The position numbers were made by a program, and so were the translations under genes. The notes beneath the pieces are model-generated. The model saw only the letters and a list, made by a program, of their open reading frames with translations, was not told the origin of the DNA and searched no databases. Positions 11,483 through 23,689 of a stretch of 64,000 nucleotides of DNA are shown one piece after another (within the stretch, counting starts at the first letter, position 1; every line of letters starts with the position of its first letter). The DNA comes from Phorcus lineatus (taxonomy: Eukaryota > Mollusca > Gastropoda > Trochida > Trochidae), in assembly GCA_921293015.1 (NCBI GenBank), contig OV121092.1, positions 26,397,264 through 26,461,263 on the forward strand. The letters run 5' to 3'.

Positions 11483-11619
11483 TGTACAACTTCTTTCAGA
11501 GTAAAGTATTCTTGTCATCCCATGCTATACTTCTTAGAAGCCCATCATAGTGAACAATGTCTTGAATGTATTATTATATCGTAGAGCGACATTGGAATTT
11601 TTTGTCATGGAGACAGTAA

Positions 11620-11878
11620 TAAGTTCCGGCTTGAGCTCGGCAACTTTGTCTTCAGTAGAGAACTTTAGTTCTACTTGCATTAAGGTTTTGGTGAAATGCT
11701 TCACAGACTTTCGGCGCAGTACCACCCATGCTTTGCTGCTTCAGCCAATGCTCGCAGGTTTCATCGCAATAGATAACCACATTAGTAATTTGGGCTTTCT
11801 CCCTGCATGATACTAGCTGCCATGATGAGTGAAATACTCTTCAAAGCGGCATTGAATACACATAACCTCACCTCACAT
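11620..11878 (+). mobile_element. Diverged SINE, head lost
   Basis: From GAGCTCGGCAACTTTGTC (about 11633) the sequence follows the SINE body: the TAGAGAAC block, the CGCAGTACCACCCATG block and GGGCTTTCTCCCTGCA. It ends in AAAGCGGCATTGAATACA and a CACCTCAC-like tail. The tRNA-like head is largely missing or unrecognisable, and no target duplication is found. Confidence 0.85.
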
Positions 11879-12113
11879 CACAATTAAGTTTTATGGATGT
11901 TTCACTTCTGTGGTGAAAATGCTACTGAAGTTATCAACATCAACAAATGACGTTTTCTTGATTACATTATCTTGCAGGAAAGAAATGGTTTATCCATTGA
12001 ACTCCTTTTTCTTCATGAATTTTTTTTATCAAAATTTTCCATATAGATTTACCACGAGAGTAGGAATGCATGGTGAATGTATTACAAAAAGGATTGGGTA
12101 TACAAGTCACTTC

Positions 12114-12545
12114 ACCTCAAAGTGTGTGATACAGAATTGTCAGCTGAGATGTTCTGTATGATAGCGCCTTAGATTCAAAATTGAACTTCATTACTTTAAA
12201 GAATAAATTGACAACTGCATATGAAAACACCATAAGAGAAAGAATGCATGCATAATGCCATGCATATAACTCAAATGATCCCATCATGCATCATTAAACC
12301 TCAAGTGTATGATACAGAATTGTCAGAGGAGTTGTTCTGTATAATAGCACCGTAGATTCCAAATTGCACTGATAACTGTCATAGAGAGTAGCACGATGTC
12401 TATTGACTTGATCTATAGAGCTGGTAGCTGCACAATTAGCCCGAGGATAAGTGTGTGAGAAGGCTGGTCAGATGTCTCTGGAGTTGATCTATAGAGGAGA
12501 CCACTAGCTACACGATTACACCAGCCAGCATGTGATATGGTTGAG
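12114..12545. repeat. Pairs of decayed direct repeats
   Basis: A block with GATACAGAATTGTCAG, TGTTCTGTAT and ATAGCxCCxTAGATTC occurs at about 12126-12190 and again at about 12307-12370. A second block built on TTGATCTATAGAG and TAGCTxCACxATTA occurs at about 12408 and 12483. These are old local duplications. Confidence 0.7.
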
Positions 12546-13229
12546 TTGTCCCTGAAGGATGGATAATTATGAATAATAACATACTATAGAGATGGTGAGA
12601 TAATAGGAGATTATGTCCGACATGTGATAATCACCACATTCATGACTTGTCTGCTGGATAATGCATAACCACTGGTAATACCAATAGCAAATTTGTTCAA
12701 AGGGTGAACGATGGCAAAGGGATGAAAGATGCATAGCAAGACCATATTTAATGAGGAAGGTGAAAGGTCAATTCAAGGTTCAATAATTGTAAAGGTTAAA
12801 TGTTCTAGGGGCAAGTTTTTGATGGAAATTAGAAATTTGAATATGGAATGAATATTTTGATTTGGAATAATTTGGTTTTAAAAGGCTTTTGATTTGAGGA
12901 TAAGAATTTTTTTTTTTAATTCCAAATGTCTGAAAAATGGAATGAGAAATGGAAGAGAACCACAATTTTTGACTGAAAAAAAACCTAAAGATGTTTACAG
13001 AATTTAGAATCCTACAAAATTTTGATTCTCTCCCAAGTTTATACTAAAAAAGCCCTTCTCCTTAGAACAGAGGTTACAATTGAAGATATAAAAGTTGAGT
13101 AAGCTCAGGTTGTACATATAATGTATGGGCTGGTAAGATTACAGCAACTAGCGGTCACGTGTGTGTCCACAATCTCTACGGAGTGATAGTTATTGGAATC
13201 CTTGAGGGTTGTTGATTGACTTGGCATTT
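12546..13229. other. No recognisable feature
   Basis: AT-rich sequence. The minus-strand open frame at 12780-12965 is low-complexity and shows no domain. Nothing else is called. Confidence 0.45.
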
Positions 13230-13335
13230 TAATGGAGTTTATGATGTAATCCAAATTGATATTTCCTCATGCAGTTAATCAATCATGAATTGATGAGGTA
13301 AGGCCACTGGTTCTGTATAAATGACAAAATTACCT
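13230..13335 (+). repeat. Dispersed duplicate, paired with 15490-15600
   Basis: This block and 15490-15600 share TTTATGATGTAAT, AAATTGATAT, TCCT, AATCATGAATT, ATGAG and GGCC-TGGT words in the same order. The two copies flank the split SINE, so a segmental duplication predates the SINE insertion. Confidence 0.6.
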
Positions 13336-13384
13336 TAAATGTCTGAAACTGAATAAAATTGGAATAAAGGTTTATAGTGCACCA

Positions 13385-15085
13385 AGGATAGTGCAGTGGT
13401 TAGCGCGTTCGGCTTCAGATCACGAGGTCTATGGTTTGAATCCTGCCAGGGGCTCGGCAACTTTGTCTGCAGTAGAGAACTGTTCTACACGCAGTAAAGT
13501 TTGGGTGCAATGCTACACTGAAATTCAGTGCAGTACCAATCATGGTCCGGTAGTTCCAGTTGTTGCTTGTAGGTTTCACTGACCGGGTCAAAGAGGGGGG
13601 GTCGGCCTATACCCTAAGTCTATGTTTCAGACCAAAAATTCCTGAGGCCAGGTAAGTATCCAGCCCGGTTTATCAAGCCGAGCGAGTCCAGGGAGACAAT
13701 GTTTACATCAAAGGCAGTGCATAATCATCGATGTCATTTAAATAATAAAAGTTTGAAATAAATATACCTTTGTCTTATTGTTGTTTTATAATCAATATAT
13801 TGAGAAAAATATGAATGGAAAGTTAAAGATATATAAATAATTTATGTACCGGTAATATTCAACACGCAACACGTGTTAGCTTGCAAATATCGATCAATAA
13901 TTTGACCTGAATGCGAGTGACTAGCATTTGTGACGTGGACCAATGAGAAGTTGAATAGAAACGGTGTTATATGAGATGGAACCTCGTGCAAAAATTTACG
14001 ATAATTCAATTAAACAAAATGAAAATAAGTTGTCGCATTGTTTCTGAGATAGCAAAGTATAATAGTATATATTTGATACTCATCTAACAGTCGGCAAACT
14101 TCTTATTTGGCAAAGTTCTCATCAAGCAGTAATACTGTACAATTTTAAAGTGTTCTTAGTTGAGAAGGTGAACAGTAATTCACAATAAATTTGTTATCGC
14201 ATTGTCATATATTTTAAGCACTACGAATGAGTCAGTGAATTTATAAATAGGCAACTTAAATAATGCGGCACAATCAAATGAGATTTACCGTAGGTATCGA
14301 TAGACAATAAGCATTTAGCGCATGACGGATGAACATGTTATTCAGGTTGTTAAGAGATCTGTTAGATGTTAATTAACTAGTAATGACATAATGTATTGGG
14401 TCAACGTCTTAGCTTTGATGATCAATTAACAGCAATTAAAGCTGTAATTAACGTTTCCTGTGCCCATGTACCGGTAATAGACGGCCCCATCACCGAAGCA
14501 GACTTGTGAAACGTCTGATCTAGTTATTGTTTTGTTTGTACATAGGCTGAAACTGCGACTGCATAAATACATATTGTTTAAATATGAAACAATCATGTCT
14601 GTCTTTTTTACTGGGTAACAATTTATCCTGGCACCGTTTTCTTTACACACGTTATCGAAAGTAGCATGGAAGTTTGTCTAAAAAGTTCGTGTAATGGGAA
14701 TGAAGCATGATTTTATTCAAACAAAAAACACCGTAAGTCAACATTTTATTTTGTAGTAATCTTTTATTTTTGATAAACGCCTGAAAAATCAAGAATGTTT
14801 TGATAAAGCCAGATCAAGTATCAATGGTAACATCAACCTGCCATTGAACTTGCCAGTCAGCCGGGAAGTGTAGAAAACGGGGTCTGTTTATACATGAGAT
14901 ACCGGGTTTTTACTGGGATTTGGGGGGTTGAGAAAGGGGGTCGGCTTATACGCGAAGGGGGCTTATACCCGGTCATATACGGTAAGCATAATGTTGTTGC
15001 GGGCTTTCTCCCTGCGATAATACCAGCATATGCTTTATAAATGAAATACTCTTGAAAGCAGCATTAGCACTTCAACTATCACGTA
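13385..15085 (+). mobile_element. SINE split in two by a DNA transposon
   Basis: The left part (13385-13580) carries the tRNA-like head, TAGTGCAGTGGTTAGCGCG, and the body up to AGGTTTCACT. The right part (about 14985-15085) resumes with GCATAATGTTGTTGCGGGC and runs to the tail. A perfect 12-bp target duplication TATAGTGCACCA (13373-13384 and 15086-15097) encloses both parts, which proves they are one insertion. The intervening 1.4 kb is the later element at 13581-14984. Confidence 0.93.
13581..14984. mobile_element. 1.4-kb non-autonomous DNA element nested in a SINE
   Basis: The insert begins GACCGGGTCAAAG and ends ACCCGGTCATATACGG before TA, so GACCGGGT is inverted at the two ends. The complement of the right end, TACCGTATATGACCGGGTAT, has the same TACCGTAT-GAC organisation as 55884-56234 and 10324. 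The left end appears about 8 bp shorter. A GGGGGTCGGC(C/T)TATAC block sits near both ends in direct orientation. The short minus-strand frame at 14426-14650 shows no transposase motif. A CAGGTAAGT at 13649-13657 lies inside but lacks a pyrimidine tract. Confidence 0.85.
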
Positions 15086-15489
15086 TATAGTGCACCACAA
15101 TATATAGAAACAAAGATGTTAAGATCATATTTGTGAAATAAAAAATTGGATTTTGAATTTTGAAAAAATAAAATATGGATGGAGAACCATAATTTTCAGT
15201 AACCAGATGTTGAGAGAATTTTAACTGACACTTTATAAGATATTTATATTTTGCATTTTCATTTAATCATGGTGATATTGAAAGATCATTTGCTATTAGA
15301 ATGGGATTCAGAAGGGGAGATATGAATGACTAACCTCAAATGGTACAAATCATACCATATCCTCATAATGTTAAGCCCAGCAAGATAAAGGCAAGTATCA
15401 ACTAAGTGGGTTCACAATTAAGCCATAGAGATTGAGTATAAACCCCAGAGCACAGCTGACCCTTTGGCAATTTAATGCATAATTTCTCA

Positions 15490-15600
15490 TACATTTATGA
15501 TGTAATTGAAATTGATATCTCCTTATATATAGCAATTAATTAGATAATCATGAATTAATGAGATAGGCCCCTTGGTCCTGCATGATTTATAAAATTATAT
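15490..15600 (+). repeat. Dispersed duplicate, paired with 13230-13335
   Basis: It matches 13230-13335 over about 100 bp with moderate divergence. It ends where the minus-strand candidate exon (15598-15838) has its stop codon. Confidence 0.6.
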
Positions 15601-15838
15601 TTCATCTTGATCCATTAGTCGCAGTTGATGTTCATTATTGATGACACACTGTAGAGGCAATTTTCTTCCAACATTCCTTCCCACATACCCATAACTTTTT
15701 CTGGACCAGAAATCTTTGTTGCAATCAAACTTGTATGGTTGTACAGTCAGCAATGTGGTTTCAAGTTGAGCTTTCCCGGTTATCCTTTGGAAGACTAGAG
15801 TTCCTTCATGTGTGCTATACACACATATTTCTCGAGGC
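15598..15838 (-). other. Candidate exon or pseudogene fragment, product unknown
   Basis: On the minus strand an 80-residue open stretch reads CVYSTHEGTLVFQRITGKAQ at its start and QCVINNEHQLRLMDQDEI before a TAA stop. Its composition looks more protein-like than the other frames here. Just upstream on that strand lie TACTAA and CTCAG, a possible branch point and 3' splice site, but the pyrimidine tract is weak. I do not recognise a family. It could be a terminal exon, a processed fragment or chance. Confidence 0.22.
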
Positions 15839-15839
15839 T

Positions 15840-16617
15840 GAGTTTTTTAGTAGGAGATTTCAGCTCCAGCTTTCAGTAAACTTTACACATAAATTTTATG
15901 ATAATTTTTAAGAATATGCCATTTTTTTCTGATGAATAAGAATATTCTCAATCCTCTATTAATCCTTTGACATTTGTCTTAGCAGCCTTGACCTTCAAAA
16001 CACGGTATTTGCTCAAACTAAAGATCAAGTATTGGGAGACTCCGATTGACACCTTCAGGCTTATGCTTGAAATTGATATACTATTGTCCTACAACTAATC
16101 AAAAGTTTATGTCACTTAATCTATGGTCTTCGTGCGATTAATATCACTATGGTTATTTATATATATATATAAGTATGAAAAAAAAAATGTAAGAAGGTCA
16201 ACACCCTATGTCAACATATTGTTGACAAATGAAATGTACATAATATGATATCACTTCAAAGCCTACACTATACTATATCCCTTTAAAACAAGCTAAAATA
16301 GTAGAATTTTGATGTGATATTTTCAGAGATATATTTTTGAAGCTTTCAGCCTTTCTAACCTAAGCCATTTGCACATCTAAATGAAAATGAAAAGCAAATT
16401 TAATAAAAACATATAAAGTTGCGTTAAATTTGTTGTAAGGCAGAAAATTGAACAAGAATTACATCATGAGAAACATGTTTTATTTATCTCATCCCGTTTC
16501 ATTTAAAAGAGAACATATTAAGCGCCCTAGGCTAAAACAAAGGACACTTATCAAAATGATTTATTAAGGAAATTTCTTCAAAATACAGGAAAAAGGTCCT
16601 TATATAAATCAACATCT
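15840..16617. other. No recognisable feature
   Basis: AT-rich sequence with a short (AT)n run near 16160. No gene or transposon end is recognised. Confidence 0.45.
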
Positions 16618-16631
16618 TTCAGCTTTGATAG

Positions 16632-16948
16632 GGGGCGGGATAGCGCAGTGGTTGGTGCGTTCGGCTTCGGATCAGGAGGTCCGTGGTTCGCATCCCGCAA
16701 GGGGCTCGACGACTTTGTCTGCAGTAGAGAACTGTTCTACACGCAGTCAGGTTTGGGTGCAATGCTACACTGAAATTCAGCGCAGTACCACCCATGGTTC
16801 GCTAGTTCCAGCCGATGCTCGCAGGTTTCACCGCAACCAATAGCCAAAATGGTGTTGCGGGCTTTCTCCCTGCATTAATACTACCAGCCGCGATGTAAGT
16901 GAAATAATCTTGAAAGCGGCGTTAAACACCATCTCACCTCACCTCACC
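16632..16948 (+). mobile_element. Full-length tRNA-derived SINE
   Basis: The element is 317 bp with a perfect 14-bp target duplication TTCAGCTTTGATAG (16618-16631 and 16949-16962). The A box region is intact (TAGCGCAGTGG), while the B box has one change (GGTTCGCATCC). The tail is AAAGCGGCGTTAAACACC followed by (CACCT)n. The open frame in the head is a shadow of the tRNA sequence. Confidence 0.97.
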
Positions 16949-17185
16949 TTCAGCTTTGATAGGCAAAAGTAATAATGAATACATAAGTAGGAGCTTGTTC
17001 AATGTGTTGTATTGGTTGAACATATGATTTATCATTCTTTGATTTTCCTGTGGTCATTTTAGGTAATGCTTTACCTTAAAATGTTGAATGAATGTAGCGT
17101 TGTTCCCTTTTTTTGCATGATTAATGAATGTTATTTTTACTTAATTGGATTCATTCATTACAGGGCCAGAGAAAAGAAGATTTGT

Positions 17186-17760
17186 CGGACTTGATAGATA
17201 TAAAAAGTTTACAGGGTTAAGATATAGCATTGCCCTAAACATGTATAATAATCTCTGTCACAGAATTTTCACTGTCTTGATAGATAACAAGATTATAGGG
17301 GATAGTTGCCCTGAACCTTGTACAGTAATGTGTTTAACAGATATTTGTCTGTCTTGATTGATAACAAGATTACAGGGATAGGTAGTAACATTGCCCAAAA
17401 CCTTGTATAGTAATCTGGTTAACAGATATTTCTGTCTTGATAGATAACAAGATTTCATGGGATAGGTAGTAACATTGCCCTAAACCTTGTACAGTAACGT
17501 GTTTAACAGATATTTGTCTGTCTTGATAGATAACTAGATTTCATGGGATAGAAAGTAACATTGCCCTATACCTTGTACAGTAACGTGTTTAACAGATATT
17601 TGTCTGACTTGATAGATAACAAGATTTCATGGGATAGAAAGTAACATTGCCCTATACCTTGTACAGTAACGTGTTTAACAGATATTTGTCTGACTTGATA
17701 GATAACAAGATTTCATGGGATAGAAAGTAACATTGCTCAAAACCTTGTATAGTAATCTTT
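17186..17760. repeat. Minisatellite, unit about 77-86 bp, seven copies
   Basis: Units share CTTGATAGATAACAAGATT, GGGATAG, AACATTGCCCTA, CCTTGTACAGTAA and GTTTAACAGATATTTGTCTG. The distal copies are closest to each other and the first copies are the most diverged, which fits growth by unequal exchange at one end. Confidence 0.93.
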
Positions 17761-18719
17761 CCATGTCACCAACTAGGCTGAGATATTTCAACTGTGTACC
17801 ATTACCCACATTAAAGAATGTTTCATATGAGAAATGATTTTTATATACCTAAAATCCTGATGTTCATGAGAAAATGTCAGTGATGTTTACGTCTTTGGCA
17901 TATTAAGCAGAGTGAAGTATGAGAAAAGAAATTACATGTTATTGTTTTAAAACCAACTTATGAAATTGACCAGATAATTCAAGGGAGCTATATGGTGTTT
18001 TCAATAAATAATATTCATAAAAAAGCACTTGTATTCAAAGCTTATGAAGCACTTCTTGATAAATTGGTGGTTATCAAGTTGTTTTGAGACATAATGCTTG
18101 TAGATTATAACTCAGCACTGTTCAACATATGTGCTTGCCCGTCTGCCAATAACTGGTTAATTTCAGATGGGCTTGTTGGATAAAAGGTCAGCTAGCCGGT
18201 CTTGTTTGTGTGATTTTAGGTTTACTAACTCTTTTGATATTGCAGGGCTTGTCAAATTTTTGGAGGACTAGTTGAGATTTTCAAACCACAAGCCGTACTT
18301 GATTGTAAGGTCAAAAACTTTTTTTGACAACTGGAAAGGAGTGTTGTCTCTGAAACTATAAAATCACCTGATTGAGATTATGAACCTGATCGAGGTATAG
18401 AGCAACGATTCATCCTTCATCCTGTCTAATCGGAGGACATCTTGATTACGTCCTTGTATATCTTCAGCAAAGGAGTCTGTAGCCAATCCCAGTTTACGTC
18501 TCTCGATGATATATTGTGTAATCGTACACGGATGGAAACCATTCATCATGTGGGAAAATGTATTTTTCTGTCTGTTCATCTTTGTCCTTTTAGATTCATC
18601 TACAACTGAACATCATGGAATAAAAAAAGAAAAGTTTTGTTCATGTTCAACCTCTTTTGACTGACTGTAATCAAAGCACTAAACATTCCCTGACCACCTT
18701 TTTAAGTTGTGAAAAATAG
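17761..18719. other. Unassigned, with weak foldback near 18120-18330
   Basis: GCCCGTCTG (about 18129) and CAGATGGGC (about 18166) form a 9-bp imperfect hairpin, and further GGCTTGTC/ACAAGCC words follow, suggesting a decayed transposon. The minus-strand frame at 18364-18579 has no recognisable domain. Confidence 0.4.
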
Positions 18720-19850
18720 CACCTCTTTCCTATAGAAGTTGTCAAGAATAATCTTTGTATGGATGTTGATGACTTCATTCCATTGTCAGGAATGATTCCA
18801 ATAACTGTTACCAGGAATAATCCTTGTAGTATGGATGTTTGTTTATAACCTCGTCATTCTATTACCAGAAATTATTCTAGTAATTCTCTTATCAAGATTA
18901 AACCAGGTAGTACAAATGTTCCAAACCTCATTCTACAATTACCTGGTATGATTCCACTAATTCTGTCAGCAAGAGCAATCCTACATGTAATGATCTTGAT
19001 AACCTACCTTGTTTTTCAATTACTAGGAACGATTCCACTAATTCTGTCAGCAAGAGCAATCCTACAAGTACAGATCTTGATGACCTACCTTGTTTTTCAA
19101 TTACTAGGAACGATTCCACTAATTCTGTCAGCAAGAGCAATCCTACAAGTACAGATCTTGATAACCTACCTTGTTTTTCAATTACTAGGAACGATTCCAC
19201 TAATTCTGTCAGCAAGAGCAATCCTACAAGTACAGATCTTGATAACCTACCTTGTTTTTCAATTACTAGGAACGATTCCACTAATTCTGTCAGCAAGAGC
19301 AATCCTACAAGTACAGATCTTGATGACCTACCTTGTTTTTCAATTATTAGGAACGATTCCACTAATTCTGTCAGCAAGAGCAATCCTACAAGTACAGATC
19401 TTGATAACCTACCTTGTTTTTCAATTATTAGGAATGATTCCACTAATTCTGTCAGCAAGAGCAATCCTACAAGTACAGATCTTGATGACCTACCTTGTTT
19501 TTCAATTATTAGGAATGATTCCACTAATTCTGTCAGCAAGAGCAATCCTACAAGTACAGATCTTGATGACCTACCTTGTTTTTCAATTATTAGGAATGAT
19601 TCCACTAATTCTGTCAGCAAGAGCAATCCTACAAGTACAGATCTTGATGACCTACCTTGTTTTTCAATTAGTAGGAATGATTCCAGTAATTCTGTCAGCA
19701 AGAATTATATAACCCTGGTAGTACATATGTTGATGACCTCAGCCTTTAAAAAGGAACGATTCCATTTATTCTGTAAGCAAGTACAATCCTGATAATGCAT
19801 AATGTCCATGACCTCATTCTATCACCAGGAACCTTTCAAGATTTTCAATG
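18720..19850. repeat. 81-bp minisatellite with diverged edges
   Basis: Nine near-identical 81-bp units occupy 18950-19678, starting at GATTCCACTAATTCTGTCAG every 81 bases. Diverged relatives (GGAATGATTCC, AATAATCC-TGTAGTA, GATGACCTC words) extend to about 18770 on the left and 19850 on the right. The period equals 27 codons, so long open frames appear on both strands (18928-19701 minus, 18948-19712 plus). Both are simple periodic peptides without a signal or domain, so I treat them as artefacts. Confidence 0.96.
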
Positions 19851-22800
19851 AGTGGGATAAGATTCATTATCTAAAAGGATCCTGCTGTTCTTCATGAAGT
19901 AAGACTTCAGTGCAATACTAGATTAAAATGTCTCGTTATCAAACATTCTTTATAAGGTTTTGATATAGACTTGCGCTCAGTCTCCAAAACCTAAATTCTA
20001 AAACAATTTGCTATCTTATTACATATATATGAAAGAAGCCTCGGACAAAATGGCCATTTCTTTCTCAAAGGGTTATGTTTCAGGCAAAGTGATCCTAAGG
20101 TTAAAATATTATGAGCAAGAATCTATTATTACTGTTATGCATGAGTTCAATTAGGTAGTTCTTTCTACACAGTTAAGTGATATGTTGAAAGCAAATAAAT
20201 GTGATATTTCATGAAATTGTTATATAAAATATCTCTGGATTTAAAGGCATGTTTTAAAAGCTTTGGAGTGGTTTTAGGGCTGCATATCTGTTGAAAGTTT
20301 TCCTTCCAATCTTTTAGGTTGTTTTTTCAACTCTCAAGGTGTGAAATAAGCTCTAATTGACATTTAGACACTAAAGAACCTTAGGATTTCTTTCTACCTT
20401 CAGGTTTTTCAAAACTTTCTCTTGAAAATTTTTCTGAAAATTGCATTTTGCTGGTTTTCAGTATGTGTAAATATAAAGGAATGCTGATTGTATTAATTCC
20501 GCATAAGAAATATTTAAGACTTGCTTTTTGTAAAACATAGGCAAAAGGTAGCAAATACTACATCAATTGGAGAAGGCAAAGACAAGAGCTTAAATTTACT
20601 CAAATTAAAACATTTGTTTAAAGAGTGACTACATCATCTAAATGAAAATATCATCCAAAACTGTGTTCCACAGGAGATGTGGCTTGTGAGAGGTCAAGTG
20701 ATATTTCAAATTCGTGTCATCACAGTTGCTTTAAATACATCATCAAGTAATGACATCACAATGCTATGACGTTCTAAACATGATAACGTCGCTTTGAATT
20801 CACCGCACTGAGAGTCATAGAGTAGTGAAGTGTTCGGAAATTTACTTTTTTCATGGAGACGAAATTCTTAAGCTAATAAATCAGATAAACTGCATTTAAA
20901 TGTTCTTAATAATTTTTATATGCTCTGGATTTTAGGAGAAACATTGATTCTTTACTCATTTTCTTTATTCCTTGAATGTAAATCACATTATGAGTTGACA
21001 GATCCATCAAACAGACGCTGGATAATTTGATTTAATAACCAAATGAAAGAAAGTTTCTTTTTTATGTTCTAATTTGGCAAATTAAAGCCACATTTGATCT
21101 TTCATCTTTGAAATTTGTAAATGAAATTATTTCTAAAGATTTCCTATTAAGGTCAATAGTTTACTATTAATAGTTTATGTATTAATAGTTTTCAAAGGAA
21201 ATCGTGCAGCTGATATCAATTACATGAATACTTTTTAGGACGAAATTAAGCCATAGTGTTCATGACATACTATTTTTTATGACATGAGTGCTTAAATATA
21301 AGTATTTTTCCAGCAAAGCAAGGAATGTACCAATTATTTTATGTTTATGCCAATCATATTTCATAAACATAGTATGTCATGGGCACAAATACAATATTCT
21401 GTTATTACCAACGTTGAAAGATAAATCAAAACAATGAAATCAGTATTAAAGCATGGACGGATAACAAACCATTGGCTTTGATACATACATATATTTGCTG
21501 ACACTGCAGACATCTTGTATCTTATACAGAAGGGGTGATTGATAAGTAATGAGTCTACAAAGCCTAACCGTTTCTGAAATATTATTTTGGCCTAAGAGTA
21601 ATGGAAGGGTCTGAATGACGGGTCGCTAAAACGACTGTAAAATGCAACCAAACACCATTGTAATTCCTAGTAATAAACCATATAACAGTCAATTATTTCA
21701 GCTTAGAATATTTTCATCTTCAAGGACTAGGGTGTGTTTTATAGACGTTTTAAATACTGCGTCATTTGGACCCCTCAATTACTCTTATTTGTGGCTCTTG
21801 AATCTAAATAAACTTGTAAATGCAACAATGTGGACAAGTTTCATTCATTGAAGTGAAATTTTAGATTTTGGTAGTCCTGATGATATTCTTGATTGAGATG
21901 AATGTGTCTTGCACAATATTTTAGGTGGTGTGGAATCCAGTCAGTATAGTTCACTGAGAGCAGACATGCTCCTATACACATGAACATAAAGCACACTTGA
22001 ATATTCAGTAAAGTTTGTCACTTAAGGTTCTATATTTGCATTGCATTACAATACAAAAGTCACACTTTGAAGTAATTTTGGCATTTGTAATGACAATTTA
22101 TTCATTGTCACCATCAACTTTGATTTATTTCTCTACTTGAGAGATTACATTTGCATATATGCATTTAGGTGATAGATAAAGCTTGATTTTCAGTCCATGT
22201 GTGATAAGTTAATTTGAAAATTCTCTCCTAAACGTAAATTTACCTCTGACCTGATTAAATGCCACCAAGAGTATAAACTGTAATCCACTTGCAGATGTCA
22301 TTTACATGTATATATATCTTTTTTTAATTCCTTGCACACATTTGATGCTCAACTTGCTGACTACATTATGTGCTGGCAAAGGGTTAACTGTATCAAAAAC
22401 TTTCAGAGAAAATATATTCATGAAGGGTCAAAGCTGAAAATCATACAATCAACACTTTAATTTCTAACAACATGAAGGGGCTTATAGCCAAACAAATTTA
22501 TATTCATAACTTGAACAATGAGATCATGAAAAACTATATTCGAAGTTGTCCGAGCTTTTAGGCTTGTTCAGGGCCAGAGATTTTGAAGTAAACATAGATT
22601 TTGCTGTATGTAGCATTAAAATGCTATCCTCACATCTTGATGTCATATAGATATCATATAGATGTCAAAGGTGTGTGGCTTGAAACCATCTTTGAACCAA
22701 TAATAAGGAAATGTTAGACACGATCCTACAAAAACAAAATTGCAATGAATAATTTTAAAGGCCTTTTTTTTCTTTCTAAATTTCCGATCACATGTTAGTT

Positions 22801-23022
22801 ATTTAAAATATATTTTCTTCAGAGGGTAAAAGATTTTATTGCAAAACCCAATTATCTATAGTCATAGATTAAGGTGTCTGGTTTAAGTAAGAACTGCATG
22901 TGGCCATTCTAGTGTGAACACCTCTGAATCTAGGAAAATAAATTAACACAGCTTAGATGAGCTTAGTTATTTTAAGTTTTTCAAATTTGAATTTTAAATT
23001 TTTTAAAATTTAGATTGACAGG
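19851..23022. other. Gene-free AT-rich sequence
   Basis: No coding exon is recognised. A dispersed repeat at 20667-20840 is listed separately. At about 21532 the words GGGGTGATTGATAAGTAATG resemble mariner-type transposon ends as I remember them, but no partner end is visible, so this is only a suggestion. Confidence 0.4.
20667..20840 (+). repeat. Dispersed repeat with TGACATCA motifs
   Basis: It shares TTCCACAGGAGAT, ACATCATCAA, TAATGACATCACAATGCTAT and CACCGCACT in order with 39768-39935. The 120-bp triplicate at 36325-36684 contains the same core in reverse orientation. The nature of the element is unknown. Confidence 0.7.
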
Positions 23023-23030
23023 CAAATGGT

Positions 23031-23326
23031 GATACCACTGGACTCGACACCTTATCGCGGTGTGGTGGTTTGCGTGCTTCAGAGATCCTGAGAGCTATGC
23101 CAGCTGGAGCTTACATGCTCCTGGTAGGGGCACCCAAGCTGGACAGGTCGAAGGGTAGAAGCCAGACCAAATTTGAGTCATTCTAAAACCTGCTTTCTAT
23201 CTTTCTGTCTTTCCCTTATCCTTTTGATCCTTTTCTCCTTGATCTGTCCACTCTCTTTTGGATGCTTGTCATACACGTGTTTAATAACTGAAATATTGTT
23301 GAAAGTATGTTAAACCCCAACTCACT
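23031..23326 (+). mobile_element. 296-bp retroposon with SINE/LINE-type tail
   Basis: It is flanked by the 8-bp duplication CAAATGGT (23023-23030 and 23327-23334). The head has no tRNA boxes. It carries ATGCCAGCTGGAGCTTACAT, CTCCTGGTAGGGGCACCC and GGACAGGTCGAAGG, words I associate with untranslated regions of molluscan non-LTR retrotransposons. It ends ATAACTGAAATATTGTTGAA, AGTATGTTAAACCCC and (ACTC)n, so its tail is homologous to that of the mini-retroposons. It may be an internally deleted LINE or a LINE-derived SINE. Confidence 0.8.
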
Positions 23327-23689
23327 CAAATGGTAATAATTGTTTTCTTGTCATAAGGTCACCTAATATCCGTTTTAAAGTTTGTTACTGTGCCTTTATG
23401 CTCACAATTCATATTGCGATCAAATTTGCAGACCTTAGATATTTTCATGATCTCGCGGTCAAATCAAATGTAGTCTGTTGTGTAGAATAAGATATGATTT
23501 GAATAAGGTTTGTAGATGGAATCAAGAAACGGTTTTCAGGTCAATATCTTAAGTGTTATGATCAGCGTCAATTCTTTTACTTTCGAGCACTATTAGATTT
23601 ATTCAATTAGTTTTATCAGATGAATTGGTCAAGTTTTCATTTTCATTATTATTAGATACGACACTCTTACTTCATGAGTGAAGATTGAA

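Noticed and set aside
13649..13660. A third CAGGTAAGT as a recursive splice site
   Set aside because: It lies inside a recent DNA transposon and lacks a pyrimidine tract upstream.
18928..19712. Open frames of 257 and 254 codons on opposite strands
   Set aside because: They are periodic with the 81-bp minisatellite, and simultaneous openness of both strands is expected from the period.
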